Part shown: positions 33,066-42,422 of the stretch, in pieces
How positions within the stretch are numbered: the first letter of the stretch is position 1
Layout of the letters: each line of letters opens with the position of its first letter
Source of the DNA: Haematobia irritans
Lineage: Eukaryota > Arthropoda > Insecta > Diptera > Muscidae
Length of the DNA: 64,000 bases
Reading direction: 5' to 3'
NCBI RefSeq assembly: GCF_050003625.1
Contig: NC_134398.1
Coordinates: forward strand, 102,601,886 to 102,665,885
The notes under the pieces: model-generated
Database searches by the model: none
The model's input: only the letters and a program-made list of their open reading frames with translations
What the model was told of the DNA's origin: nothing
Translations under genes and position numbers: made by a program

Positions 33066-33766
33066 TAGTGTATAACTTTTTATTTATGTGGCATAAACAT
33101 TTACCATTTATTTTTGGTATAACTTTGTTCAGAACAACTAGTTTTTTTTTTGGAACATAACAAATTATTCTTGTGATTCCATTCGTTGCAACCATAGTAC
33201 TTCATCATCAATAGCACTGCCTCCTTTATATTTACCATGAAATGACAGCATAATTTGTGTTTATTATCCCGATGCCCAGTAAAAAGAAACGATTGTAAAA
33301 TGAACTTCGCTAAATAGAGCTTTATTTGTTAACATTTTTCTATAAATTTCATGTTATATACATTATTTCTATTCAATCATGTAGTAGGGGACGGCTAGAT
33401 GATGGTTGCTAGTTTATTACGAAAATACCACTCCATGTTATATTTATTTCGTCAATCGATCGTATAACAATTTTAAATAACAACTCGAACCAATTTTGCA
33501 TTATACATTATACACAAATCATTTGAATAAATAAATTATTTCTTAATTCGCATTACAAATGGCGCCATGTTTTCAAACTAACTAATCTCAACATATGGAA
33601 GGATTTAACACGACCTAATTAGGGACTATGCGCTTTATGTCAGTTTTTCAACTCGAAAAAAAAACAAAGTACCACAAACGAAAAAATATGTCGGTAGTTT
33701 TTCGAATTTTTGGTTTTGTATGGGATTTCGCTGCGGAAACCGAATATAGTACCTACCTTAAAGCGG

Positions 33767-34147
33767 GAAAACCCTCTCACTCGAGTGCGAAGGATTTCCG
33801 TCCAATCAGCTTATCCTCATTCCTACTTAAGACCCTGGAGAGGATGACAGACATGTATCGTAGAACTAGCGTGGATTCAAGTTTGCTCTCGAAACGACAG
33901 CATGGATACTCGAAGGGCAGGTCTACTGAGACCGCATTGCATGAACTAGTCAGCTTTATTGAAAGCTCACTATCTGTCAAAGAATACACAATCGTGGCGT
34001 TTCTAGACATCGAAGGGGCGTTCAATAATATCCATCCGAACTCGATATTAAATGGACTGACAACTCTGAATGTTGATCCAGGTATACTTAGGCTGTTAGA
34101 CGAACTTTTAATAAAGAGACGTATTTCAGCCACACTAGGACAAGCAC
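33767..34147 (+). pseudogene. LINE copy 1: reverse transcriptase continuation
   Basis: It resumes with AGCGGGAAAACCC and encodes AKDFRPISLSSFLLKTLERM, KRQHGYSKGRSTETAL and FLDIEGAFNNIHPNS (first catalytic Asp of the polymerase). It ends abruptly after LGQA, before the YADD motif, at a junction with an inverted LINE piece. Confidence 0.8.
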
Positions 34148-34428
34148 GTATGCATATTACTTAATTCCGTAGACCACCATGGTGGTCGATTTTCCCCCCT
34201 TGGCTTCCCTCTATGGCATGCAGCTTTCAGTGAAATGGTGAAGGCCTTAGTAATCCGCTCCACTGCGTGTTCGATATCTTGCACATTTCTCATATTTGTC
34301 TCTGTTATTACCGGTATCATCATATTGAACGATTCCCTATACCTATTCCAGTCAGCTTTCCTAACATTTGGCGGAAATATGGTCTTGGTGGTATGAGTAT
34401 CAAATTTTAAACTGATATAGCGATGATC
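34148..34428 (-). pseudogene. Inverted piece of the LINE endonuclease/linker region
   Basis: The minus strand matches about 29750-30022 of copy 1 (DIEHAVERITKAF, KAACHRGKPRG). It is joined tail-on to the RT piece ending at 34147 and on its other side to the Helitron fragment. Confidence 0.75.
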
Positions 34429-34892
34429 TGTTCAGGTCGCATTTTTCAAAAGATATTGCGAATGCAGTAATCACCTTAAACGTCGGCATGAAATTGTCTC
34501 TTACAATTTTGGTCGCACCGAATGAAGTCATTTGAAATGCCGCATTATATTGTTGAATGTGAGATAAAAAATGCTTAGAAGCTTGCGACGATCCAAAAAT
34601 TAATCAATGAAGTGGATCGGAAGGAGATTCAAATGCTGGCAGGTTTACTTTACCGTTCGCACAACACATGCCAGCAGTTTCACCCTGAATTTTGGCCGCA
34701 TCGCAATGTGGACATCTCACTGTCATTTCACCAATAATAGCATATTCACTATAATCATTTTCACTATTGTAAACGAAAGCAGCATATTCCATATTTTGCA
34801 CAGCACGACGTGAAGTTCGTGTCGTTCGTCTCGATGTTGGATTTAATGGAGTTGAATATGCAGATGTATGACGACGTGCATTTCGTAATAAG
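34429..34892 (-). pseudogene. Helitron fragment (Helitron-like N-terminal domain)
   Basis: On the minus strand: NMEYAAFVYNSENDYSEY, CPHCDAAKIQGETAGMCC, ANGKVNLPAF, then one in-frame stop (34604-34606) and HFLSHIQQYNAAFQMTSFGA in the same phase. The CxxC...CC zinc-like motif followed by QMTSFGA is typical of the region before the Rep/helicase of insect Helitron proteins. Only this part is present; no Rep HUH motif or helicase is visible and no Helitron ends were found. Confidence 0.7.
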
Positions 34893-34911
34893 GTTAACCT
34901 AACCTATCCTA

Positions 34912-35898
34912 AAGAAATTAGGATCAGTCGACCCAAGCACGTTGTCGGCTAAACAAAGCGATTCCTTAAAGTGGGCTCAAGGAATTCTTGAGGCTGGAAA
35001 AAGAGAACGATCACCGGATGAGCTGCCATCCTCCAAAAGGGATCAACGATCGTTTGCCTCAGTTGCTAAAGAGAGCCTTGTGATGGCTATCATTAATAAA
35101 GGAGCATTGGACGGTATGGTCCCAAAGCAAAAATGGGGGGAAATTGAGAATGCTTTGTCTGGCGTCTACTCACAGGTGCTGGAAAAGTTTCCCGGCCCAG
35201 ATCCTCGACACCAAGAGGCTGGTTGGTATCAAGGACGATTTCAGCTAGTCGCATTTGAGGATCAGAGGTCTATAGAATGTTTTAAAGCTGCTCTGATACT
35301 AATTGGTGAAGTTTGGGAAGGAGCTGCTCTAGAGTTAGTCGAGAAGAAAAACATACCGGCTAGACCTAGAGCACATGCGTGGATACCTGCAAACCCTCCT
35401 GACCCTGAATCTATTTTAAATAGAATGAAACAATGCAATCCAGATCTTCCAACAGCTGATTGGAAGATTGGCCGTTTGGATGAAGTGGATGGACCAAGAC
35501 GTCATGCAGTGTTTATATTGAACACTCAGTCTTTGCCACATCTAGCAAAGTCTCAGGGCCGTGTATGTTATGGCTTTCATTCTATCCAAATGAAGGTATA
35601 TAAAAACGATCAGCTACAGGATTCAGAAATGGACAAGCCTCTGTCTGAATCAGAAGTAAGCGGATCCTATAGCAAAGTCGAAGGAGATACCAAAGTTGAA
35701 GACATGGATAGATACCGTATGCGTGAGGAGGCTTCTACTGCCTCAGAACTCACCAAAATTGAACCTATGGTTATTGCGAGAGTCACCGAGATCTCTGAAG
35801 AGGACATTCTTGATGACTCGATTGAAGCGGCTGATGTGACGGTTGTTGAAAATCTCGATGGTCCTACGGATCCTCCAGATAAATCTTCATCATTGTAA
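34912..35898 (+). CDS. LINE ORF1 protein, N-terminally truncated
   Basis: The phase is open upstream of the first convenient codon (TTG at 34942), giving LRKLGSVDPSTLSAKQ, so the true start lies beyond the truncation. About 320 residues follow without interruption. A Lys/Arg/Ser-rich start is followed by a conserved central block (AGWYQGRFQLVAFEDQRS, ARAHAWIPANPPDPESIL-type sequence; compare DUF4780 of insect LINE ORF1 proteins) and an acidic C-terminus. ORF1 proteins bind the LINE RNA. The intact frame contrasts with the damaged ORF2. Confidence 0.7.
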   Translation, partial: KKLGSVDPSTLSAKQSDSLKWAQGILEAGKRERSPDELPSSKRDQRSFASVAKESLVMAIINKGALDGMVPKQKWGEIENALSGVYSQVLEKFPGPDPRHQEAGWYQGRFQLVAFEDQRSIECFKAALILIGEVWEGAALELVEKKNIPARPRAHAWIPANPPDPESILNRMKQCNPDLPTADWKIGRLDEVDGPRRHAVFILNTQSLPHLAKSQGRVCYGFHSIQMKVYKNDQLQDSEMDKPLSESEVSGSYSKVEGDTKVEDMDRYRMREEASTASELTKIEPMVIARVTEISEEDILDDSIEAADVTVVENLDGPTDPPDKSSSL

Positions 35899-35929
35899 GG
35901 CTGCATGTGCTGCCTTAAAAGTTCTCCTG

Positions 35930-38389
35930 ATGAAAGGGGACATAGCATCCAGGTTTCATTAAAACATCGGAGGGCAATTGGACAACGTCCAGTGAGGAGA
36001 CGCTGGAGGTACTATTGGACACACATTTTCCCGGAAATCAGACGGTTGAACCATGCACTGGCGGTGCCACAGTGGCTCAGCGGTCGTTTCCTATCGAGGA
36101 AATTGTATCAGAATCTAGAATAAAATAGGCGTTAAATAGCTTTGGATCATTCAAATCCCCCGGACCTGATGGAATTACTCCGGCGGAGTTACAAGCGGTG
36201 GCTGACAGAATTATCCCCTGGTTGTCGGCGATATATATAGGATGTATCAACTTAGCATATATTCCACGAAAGTGGAGGGAATCAAAAGTTGTTTTCGTAC
36301 CTAAAGCGGGAAAAGCCTCTCGCTCGAATGCGAAGGATTTCCGACCAATCAGCTTATCATCATTCCTACTTAAGACTCTGGAGAGGATGATATATATTTG
36401 CTCTCGAAACGACAACATGCATACTCGAAGGGCAGGTCTACTGAGACCGCATTACATGAACTAGTCAGCTTTATTGAAAGCTCACTATCTGTCAAAGAAT
36501 GCACAATCGTGGCGTTTCTAGACATCGAAGGGGAGTTCAATAACGTCCATCCGAGCTCGATATTAAATGGACTGACAACTCTGAATGTTGATCCAGGTAT
36601 ACTTAGGCTGTTAGACGAACTTTTAAGGAAGAGACGCATTTCAGCCACACTAGGACAAGCAAATATACAAAGGTATGTGAACAGAGGCACTCCTGAAAGA
36701 GGAGTTCTATCACCTCTTCTTTGGAATGTTGCTATAAACGACCTTCTGGTTTCCCTAGAAAAAGAAAGGATACAGGTGGTGGCATACGCAGATGATGTGG
36801 CGCTAGCAGTCGGGGGAAAATTCCCATCAACAGTTAGAGATATTATACAGAGAGCCCTCCGGATGACTGAGAAATGGGCGAAAGATTATGGTCTTGGGGT
36901 AAATCCTGCAAAGACAGAACTAGTCATGTACTGCAAAGATCGCAAAACTCCCACGGTTAGGCCCATTTCCTTAGGGGGTATTGAAATTCCCTTTAGGGAG
37001 TGTGCAAAATACCTTGGCGTTATTTTGGACAGGAAGCTGAACTTTAAGCTTAATATTGAAGAAAGTGCGAGGAAAGCAGCGGTAGCTTTATACTCGTGCA
37101 AAAAGGCAATAGGGAAAAAGTGGGGACTAAAACCAAAAATTTTACATTGGCTATACACGGCAGTGGTTAGACCCATAATGCTATATGGTGTTGTAGTCTG
37201 GTGGCCGGCACTTCACCAGCCGACAAGTTTAGACAAAGTTCAGCGTATGGCGTGCTTGTGTATCTCAGGTGCATTCAGCAAGACAGGAACAAACTCCCTT
37301 AATGTCATACTGCATCTATTGCCTTTAGACATTTTGGCCAAACAGTCAGCTGCAACAAAGGCTGTGCGGTTGCGCGAACTATCGCTGTGGTTGGAAAAAA
37401 GTTACGGTCACAGTTCGGTCCTCAAAATAATGCCAGATGTGCCTAACGTAGTGGATTACACTTTCGCGAGTCCACTTTTCGACAAAAAGTTTGAGACTCT
37501 AATTCCCAACAGTGAGGCGTGGTGTACACGGACCCCGGGGAATAAAAGATATATAGATTTCTACACTGATGGCTAAGTGGGTTTCGGAGTACATTCTAAA
37601 GATCTGGAACTTCGAATAGCGAAAAGATTACCTGATCACTATAGTGTTTTTCAGGCTGAAATATTAGCAATAAGAGAAGTGGTGAATTGGCTGAGAAGTA
37701 ATGCTCCAAGCAATATTGGCATTAATATATACTCAGACAGTCAACCTGCAATAAAATCCTTGGACTCTGTGTTCCTCAACTCGAAAACGGCCATCGACTG
37801 CCGCAAATCTCTCAATGAGATGGCTGAGCAGCACAATATTCACCTAATATGGGTGCCTGGCCATAGTAACATACCGGCGAACTGCGAAGCAGATGAGCTA
37901 GCAAGGCTAGGAACTACCTTACATATTCCAGGGGAACTAGAATCTGTTGGTATGCCTCTGGCTACCTGCAAGCTCTTACTGCGTGAGAAGGCTGTCATGA
38001 TGGCAATTGTTCGATGGGAGAATTGTAAGGGTTGTAACGACACCAAGCAAATATAGCCCCATTTAAACTTAAACCGCACACTAGATATGCTAGTGTTCTC
38101 GAGACGCCAGATATCACTCCTGATATCTGTTATAACGGGTCGCTGCCTGATAGGCGATTTTGCAAAAACTATTGGTGCGAAGTATAATGACTATTGTATG
38201 AGCTGGCATGATGCTGAGGAAAAGGAATCAATAAAACACCTCTTGTGTGAGTGTCCTGCAGTTTGTGTAAGGCGTAAGCAAATTTTAGGGGCATATAGCT
38301 TCAGATTACTGGCGGACCTGGAAAACGTTAACTTAAGCAGTCTGCTAATGTTTTTGGAACAATCTGGTTGGTTCAACAGAAGAAAATAA
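35930..38389 (+). pseudogene. LINE ORF2: reverse transcriptase and RNase H, no endonuclease
   Basis: The RT begins at a deletion joint (SPGPDGITPAELQAV near 36160), changes phase near 36395, then is open. It shows FLDIEGEFNNVHPSS, RGVLSPLLWN and YADDVALAVGG with the catalytic YADD. RNase H follows: YTDG, IYSDSQPAIKSL, WVPGHSNIPAN, EADELARLG. Stops at 37574 (right after YTDG) and 38054 interrupt the same phase. The end has a Cys-His pattern (CMSWHDAEEKESIKHLLCEC). An RNase H domain excludes the Jockey clade and fits I/LOA. Confidence 0.85.
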
Positions 38390-38444
38390 TAGAGAAGGTT
38401 CAACGGTTAAAACTAGAAGTGCCCATATGTAATAGGTACTTTTA

Positions 38445-38526
38445 GTTAATGTGGTATCACAATGGACTGAAAGTCCAAGTGAGCCTGAATCTTAATCGGG
38501 CTGCCACTTTAACCTAACCTAACCTA
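38445..38526 (+). other. LINE 3' tail shared with the SINE
   Basis: GTGGTATCACAATGGACTG, GTGAGCCTGA, CGGGCTGCCAC and a TAACC repeat. The same blocks end the SINE at 20309-20661 (minus) and form the insert at 26356-26411. Confidence 0.85.
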
Positions 38527-40007
38527 CCACATTCCTCATCAGCATCCTCTACTTGCAGCAAAACTATCAACCAATTATCAGAATAAATTCAGGCAGTTCA
38601 TTAAACCCAACAATGAACAATGGGTATAATGAATTGCCTGAATAGAGCGGCATTCTAAGCAAGTGTTCAAGCTTGAGCTAAGAAATTGTAAAACATTCTG
38701 CATAGAGACAGTAAATAATTTGAAAAGAGTGTGAAGATTGTGGGTCAATCATTGATTTAGTGAAAACTGATATTTACACCAAATTAATTATCGATAGAAG
38801 TGAGATATTTTTGTATAATTGAATTCTGCAATTATCGTATTTACTGTGACGAGTCATAGTGTTCCATGGAAATGTTGAATTTTTTACTGAAGGTGGAAGC
38901 TGACTATCCTTAAAGTATCCCGAGGAGAAAATTATTACACCGTTTGTGCACTGAAAAAACAGTGAACCCTTTTCCATTGCAAAATGAACTAAACTGTAGT
39001 AATATTGAGCATGATTTAGCCCTTAAGATTTTTTTCAACTTGTCTAGTTTATAATTCTCTTACATTTTAGTTCATCTATAACATTGTATTTTAGTTCATT
39101 TTTACAATACCATAAGATTTATATACCCCTACCAAGTAAAAAAGTCAGTATTATTTTGGTTTACTTGCTTTTTTTGGGAAACCCGATAATAAAATTTGCG
39201 TAACAGTCTCTTTAAAATGTCGGCAACTAAACTATTTTTAAATCAATCATTCCACAGTACAGAGAAATTAAATAATTAAAAGAACAACAAACCGTTTTAC
39301 TATTATGAAAATTTTCATACATTAAACTTAAACTTTCTTTAAGCAAAAGTACTTTATTATAAAAACTTATGATGCAAGTTCTTAATACAATATTTTTTGT
39401 GAATAAAAATTATGACCACGTGGAACAGAGGGTAGTTCATTTGAACTCGCTGTTTGGACATTTTGACTTATCCTTTTATTATTCATGGTAGGTAATTTTT
39501 TCACATATCTTGCTGGGAAAAAATGGAAGCAATAATAAAAATTGTTAAAATTAACACCATGTAAAGATATATAATTTTTTAATTCTTCATTTTAGCTTGT
39601 AACATACCATATTTGGGGTCATTTTATCAAATGGTGTAAGGACTTGCACTTTTCTTGGGAAAACGTATCTCATAAAGTTTGTACCTGAAACAATTAGAGA
39701 AATTATGAAGTATTCTATATAAACTCATAAAAGTGTGTTGTTATCGATGTGAAGGATATAATAAAATAAATATTCTAGTTGAAAAAAGCCAAAGTTTTAA
39801 TATAAATCTTACCAATTCTCTATTAAATTGTACGCTGAGGGGAAATATAAAAAGTTGACCAAATTTATTTGGGTTACTCTGAAATTAAATATTTAATTTT
39901 TACATTAAATAAAATTCATTCGTTTTGTTTTGTTATTGTTGGTTTTGTTCTTTAAGCATTGTTGTTGTTTTTTTATTTCAGCTTAAAATCATGCATTGGC
40001 TAAACTA
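38527..40007. other. Relics: BEL LTR fragment and short repeats, no gene
   Basis: 38526-38569 (CATTCCTCATCAGCATCC) recurs at 49837. 38650-38955 is a diverged relative of the LTR at 41080 (ATTGTGGGTCAAT, CATAGTGTTCCATG, GAGGAGAAAATTA). The rest is AT-rich with ACTGAAAAAACAGTGAACCC-type MITE sequence near 38950 and no coding signal. Confidence 0.5.
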
Positions 40008-40519
40008 CACCCAGAAAAAAGTGCCTTCTAAACTAAAGGAAAAAAATGTTTATCAATTTGGTTTAGCCATTTTATTTCCATTAGGTCAAATTTTTGTGTG
40101 AAATAATAAAATTTATTTGTTTCAGTAAAAAAATCCTAAATTGAAAGCAGTTAGGAATAGTTCATTAGCTAGAATAAGGCATGGAATTTTACTAACACTG
40201 TTTTCTTCGCTGGGTATAAGAATTTACTACTGAACAAAAAATTTTATTCACTGATAACAAAGCATTCTTTTATTGTGGAAAAATTGCCTATATAAATAAA
40301 TAAAACTGTATTTAAAAACTAAGGTAAGCAGTTCTAATTTTCAAGTAAAAGGCTTACCACAAATATGTAAGATTTATCCAAATGAATGAAAAAAGTTCAA
40401 TAAAATCATTCCATATATGAATTCAATTCAGTTAAATTTTTTCATTCTGTAGTATAGTGGTACATAAATATATGGAATGCATTCTACCTAAAAAGAAAAA
40501 GCGGTCACTTTTTTGGGTG
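40008..40519. mobile_element. TA-flanked MITE, 512 bp
   Basis: The ends CACCCAGAAAAAAGTG and, inverted, CACCCAAAAAAGTGACC are flanked by TA (40006-40007 and 40520-40521). The related retroposon at 49684-49865 contains the uninterrupted site (AAACTACAAGAG), which supports the boundaries. It has no coding capacity. A TA duplication fits a Tc1/mariner-mobilised element. Confidence 0.6.
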
Positions 40520-41079
40520 TACAAGTGTAGCTTAACCAACAGAGGAAAAAAATTATTAAATAGGGTTCCAAAAAATCTAATGAAAAAAATAATAATATGC
40601 ATAAAAAACTAAATATTCTGGTTAACCCTAGACAGTCATTATTCGTCAAAATGCCGACGCGTAATTTCATTTTCGATTTAAAATGCATTTTAGTCTATTG
40701 GGAAATGGTAAATTTAAGTTATACCAATTCGACCTTTTTATGAATTTTTGTTTTATACTAATTAAAACCAAATTGAATAAGAAAATAAATTCAAGTTTGG
40801 TTCACTTTTTCGCTCACGATGAAAATTATAGCGTCTTGAAATGAGCCGTAGTCAAAATGACGAAGGATGACGTTAATGTACAAAAGATAAGGATGACTGT
40901 CCAGGGTTAAAAGATAGTTAAATAATCCTTACCAATTCACTATTAAATTACAAGCAAAGGAGTAATAAAAATTTTCCAAATTTTTAAGGGGTTATTAAAT
41001 GTTAGTTTTTAACATTAAAAATATTACATTGGTTTCCAGAAAATTTGATTAAAGAAATACCAAAATAAGGTATTAAAAC
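40520..41079. other. AT-rich DNA before the BEL element, no gene
   Basis: It begins with the second half of a retroposon relic (AGTGTAGCTTAACCAACAG) interrupted by the MITE. The remainder shows no coding frame and no repeat I can name. Confidence 0.4.
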
Positions 41080-41929
41080 TGTTAAATCATCATGATTTAT
41101 TGTTATTTTATGTTTCTTTGCTATTAGTATAACATTTGTATTTGAAACTTCAAATATTTATTTTATTTTAATTTAACTTGAAAATTGTTTGAAATTATAT
41201 TGAATCCAAGTCTTAATATGCAATCTCTATTTTTTGTATCTCATACTGACATCCCTACTACTAATATCGTAAATGTCATTCTCAATTCTTTACCCACAAT
41301 ATTTTCGTTATTGATGTTGCAACACTTTGGGGCAATGATCAACATGTAAATAATGTAAACAATAGCTGATATATACATACGTATGTATGTATATAATTGA
41401 AACAAAGTGTATTCAAATAGAGACAGTGAGAATAATTCGAAAATTATTCTGAAATAATTTGTGAAATCTTGAGCCAGGAAATTGTAGTGCACAGAGACAG
41501 TAAAGAATTGGAAACAATGTAAAAATTGTGGGTCAATTATTAACTTAGTGGAGACAAAATAGCAATAGTTGAACTCAAATTATTTGGATTATTGTAATCA
41601 AAAGTGAAATTCTTCTATAATCCAAAATTGAAAATCAGTATAAACATTATCATAGACACATATTAAGTGTAGCAGTTCATAGTGTTCCATGATAATACTG
41701 AATTTCTACTGGAAGTGAAGTTGACTATATCTCTGCAGCATTCAGAGGAGAAAATTAGTACTACATTTGTGTATTGCCTCGTAAGTTGGAAGTTGGCCCA
41801 ACTCAAGGTAAAATTTTATTTTATATTTTTATACAATTCGCATACCCAAGTCGGACCATTGGGTTAGGAATTTGTCTCATTACATATTGGACAAATTCCA
41901 GGGCTGTCAAAACAGGCAGTCCTCAAACA
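41080..41929 (+). repeat. 5' LTR of the BEL element (850 bp)
   Basis: About six substitutions distinguish it from the 3' LTR in the shared part, implying a fairly young insertion. It lacks 154 bases present in the 3' LTR (break near 41390). Confidence 0.9.
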
Positions 41930-41947
41930 TTGGCGACCGTGACAGGA
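41930..41947 (+). promoter_or_regulatory. Primer-binding site
   Basis: TTGGCGACCGTGACAGGA lies directly after the LTR end CAAACA, the position and type of sequence used as the tRNA primer site in BEL/Pao elements. Confidence 0.7.
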
Positions 41948-42422
41948 CAAATATTCAGTGGCATTGTAACATTTTGTAATATTCTGAATTTAATAAAATT
42001 CAGTAGCGAGTGTCTCAGTACCACGAAAACCCATTTGTATAATTCGTGCGGTTACATAATCACTAACAACGTTATTGGAATACATTTGTTTTTGCCCCTG
42101 GAAATTTTACGCCATTTTTAAATTGCATTCTGTAATATTTTGTGCCGCGAATAAAATCATTTATGTTATTGGCCCACATCGAATTTCCACCATTTTCTTA
42201 ATTTTGATTTTCCACATATTGGATTGTTGTTGGAATTTCAAAGGGCAATCACATCGCATACATTGCAATCCTCACATAGGAAATAAATTGCCTCGGTGAA
42301 TTTTTTACAACAACATTCAAATTATCAACCATATTATATTGATTCTGTCTCAAAATTTAAATTTATTGGGAAGTAAATTTGCGGAGTTTTTGTATAAATA
42401 ATTTTGAACCAAAAAATATACA

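Larger units (their letters stand above)
30559..33766. mobile_element. Harbinger-like non-autonomous element carrying host-gene sequence
   Basis: It interrupts the LINE. The left end AGGTGGGTACTATGTTTG and the right end, inverted, AGGTAGGTACTATATTCG are imperfect terminal inverted repeats. TAA flanks both sides. LINE copy 2 (CCTAAAGCGGGAAAA near 36300) shows the uninterrupted sequence and fixes the boundaries. Inside are a decayed cysteine-protease gene fragment (30880-31660) and a calyptrate degenerate repeat (32100-33065). No transposase is visible. TAA/TTA duplications point to PIF/Harbinger. Confidence 0.7.
34905..38526 (+). mobile_element. LINE copy 2 with intact 3' end, endonuclease deleted
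   Basis: It is truncated inside ORF1 on the left. ORF1 (to 35898) is followed almost at once by mid-ORF2 sequence (from about 35950, equivalent to 30205 of copy 1), so the endonuclease region is deleted. RT, RNase H, a C-terminal Cys-His motif and a 3' tail follow. The tail reads GGTATCACAATGGACTG to GGGCTGCCAC, then (TAACC)n. It shares that tail with the SINE at 20309. Confidence 0.85.

Noticed and set aside
34148..34428. LINE 5' inversion by twin priming
   Set aside because: In twin priming the 5' segment is inverted upstream of the 3' segment; here the endonuclease piece lies downstream of the RT piece and adjoins a Helitron fragment.
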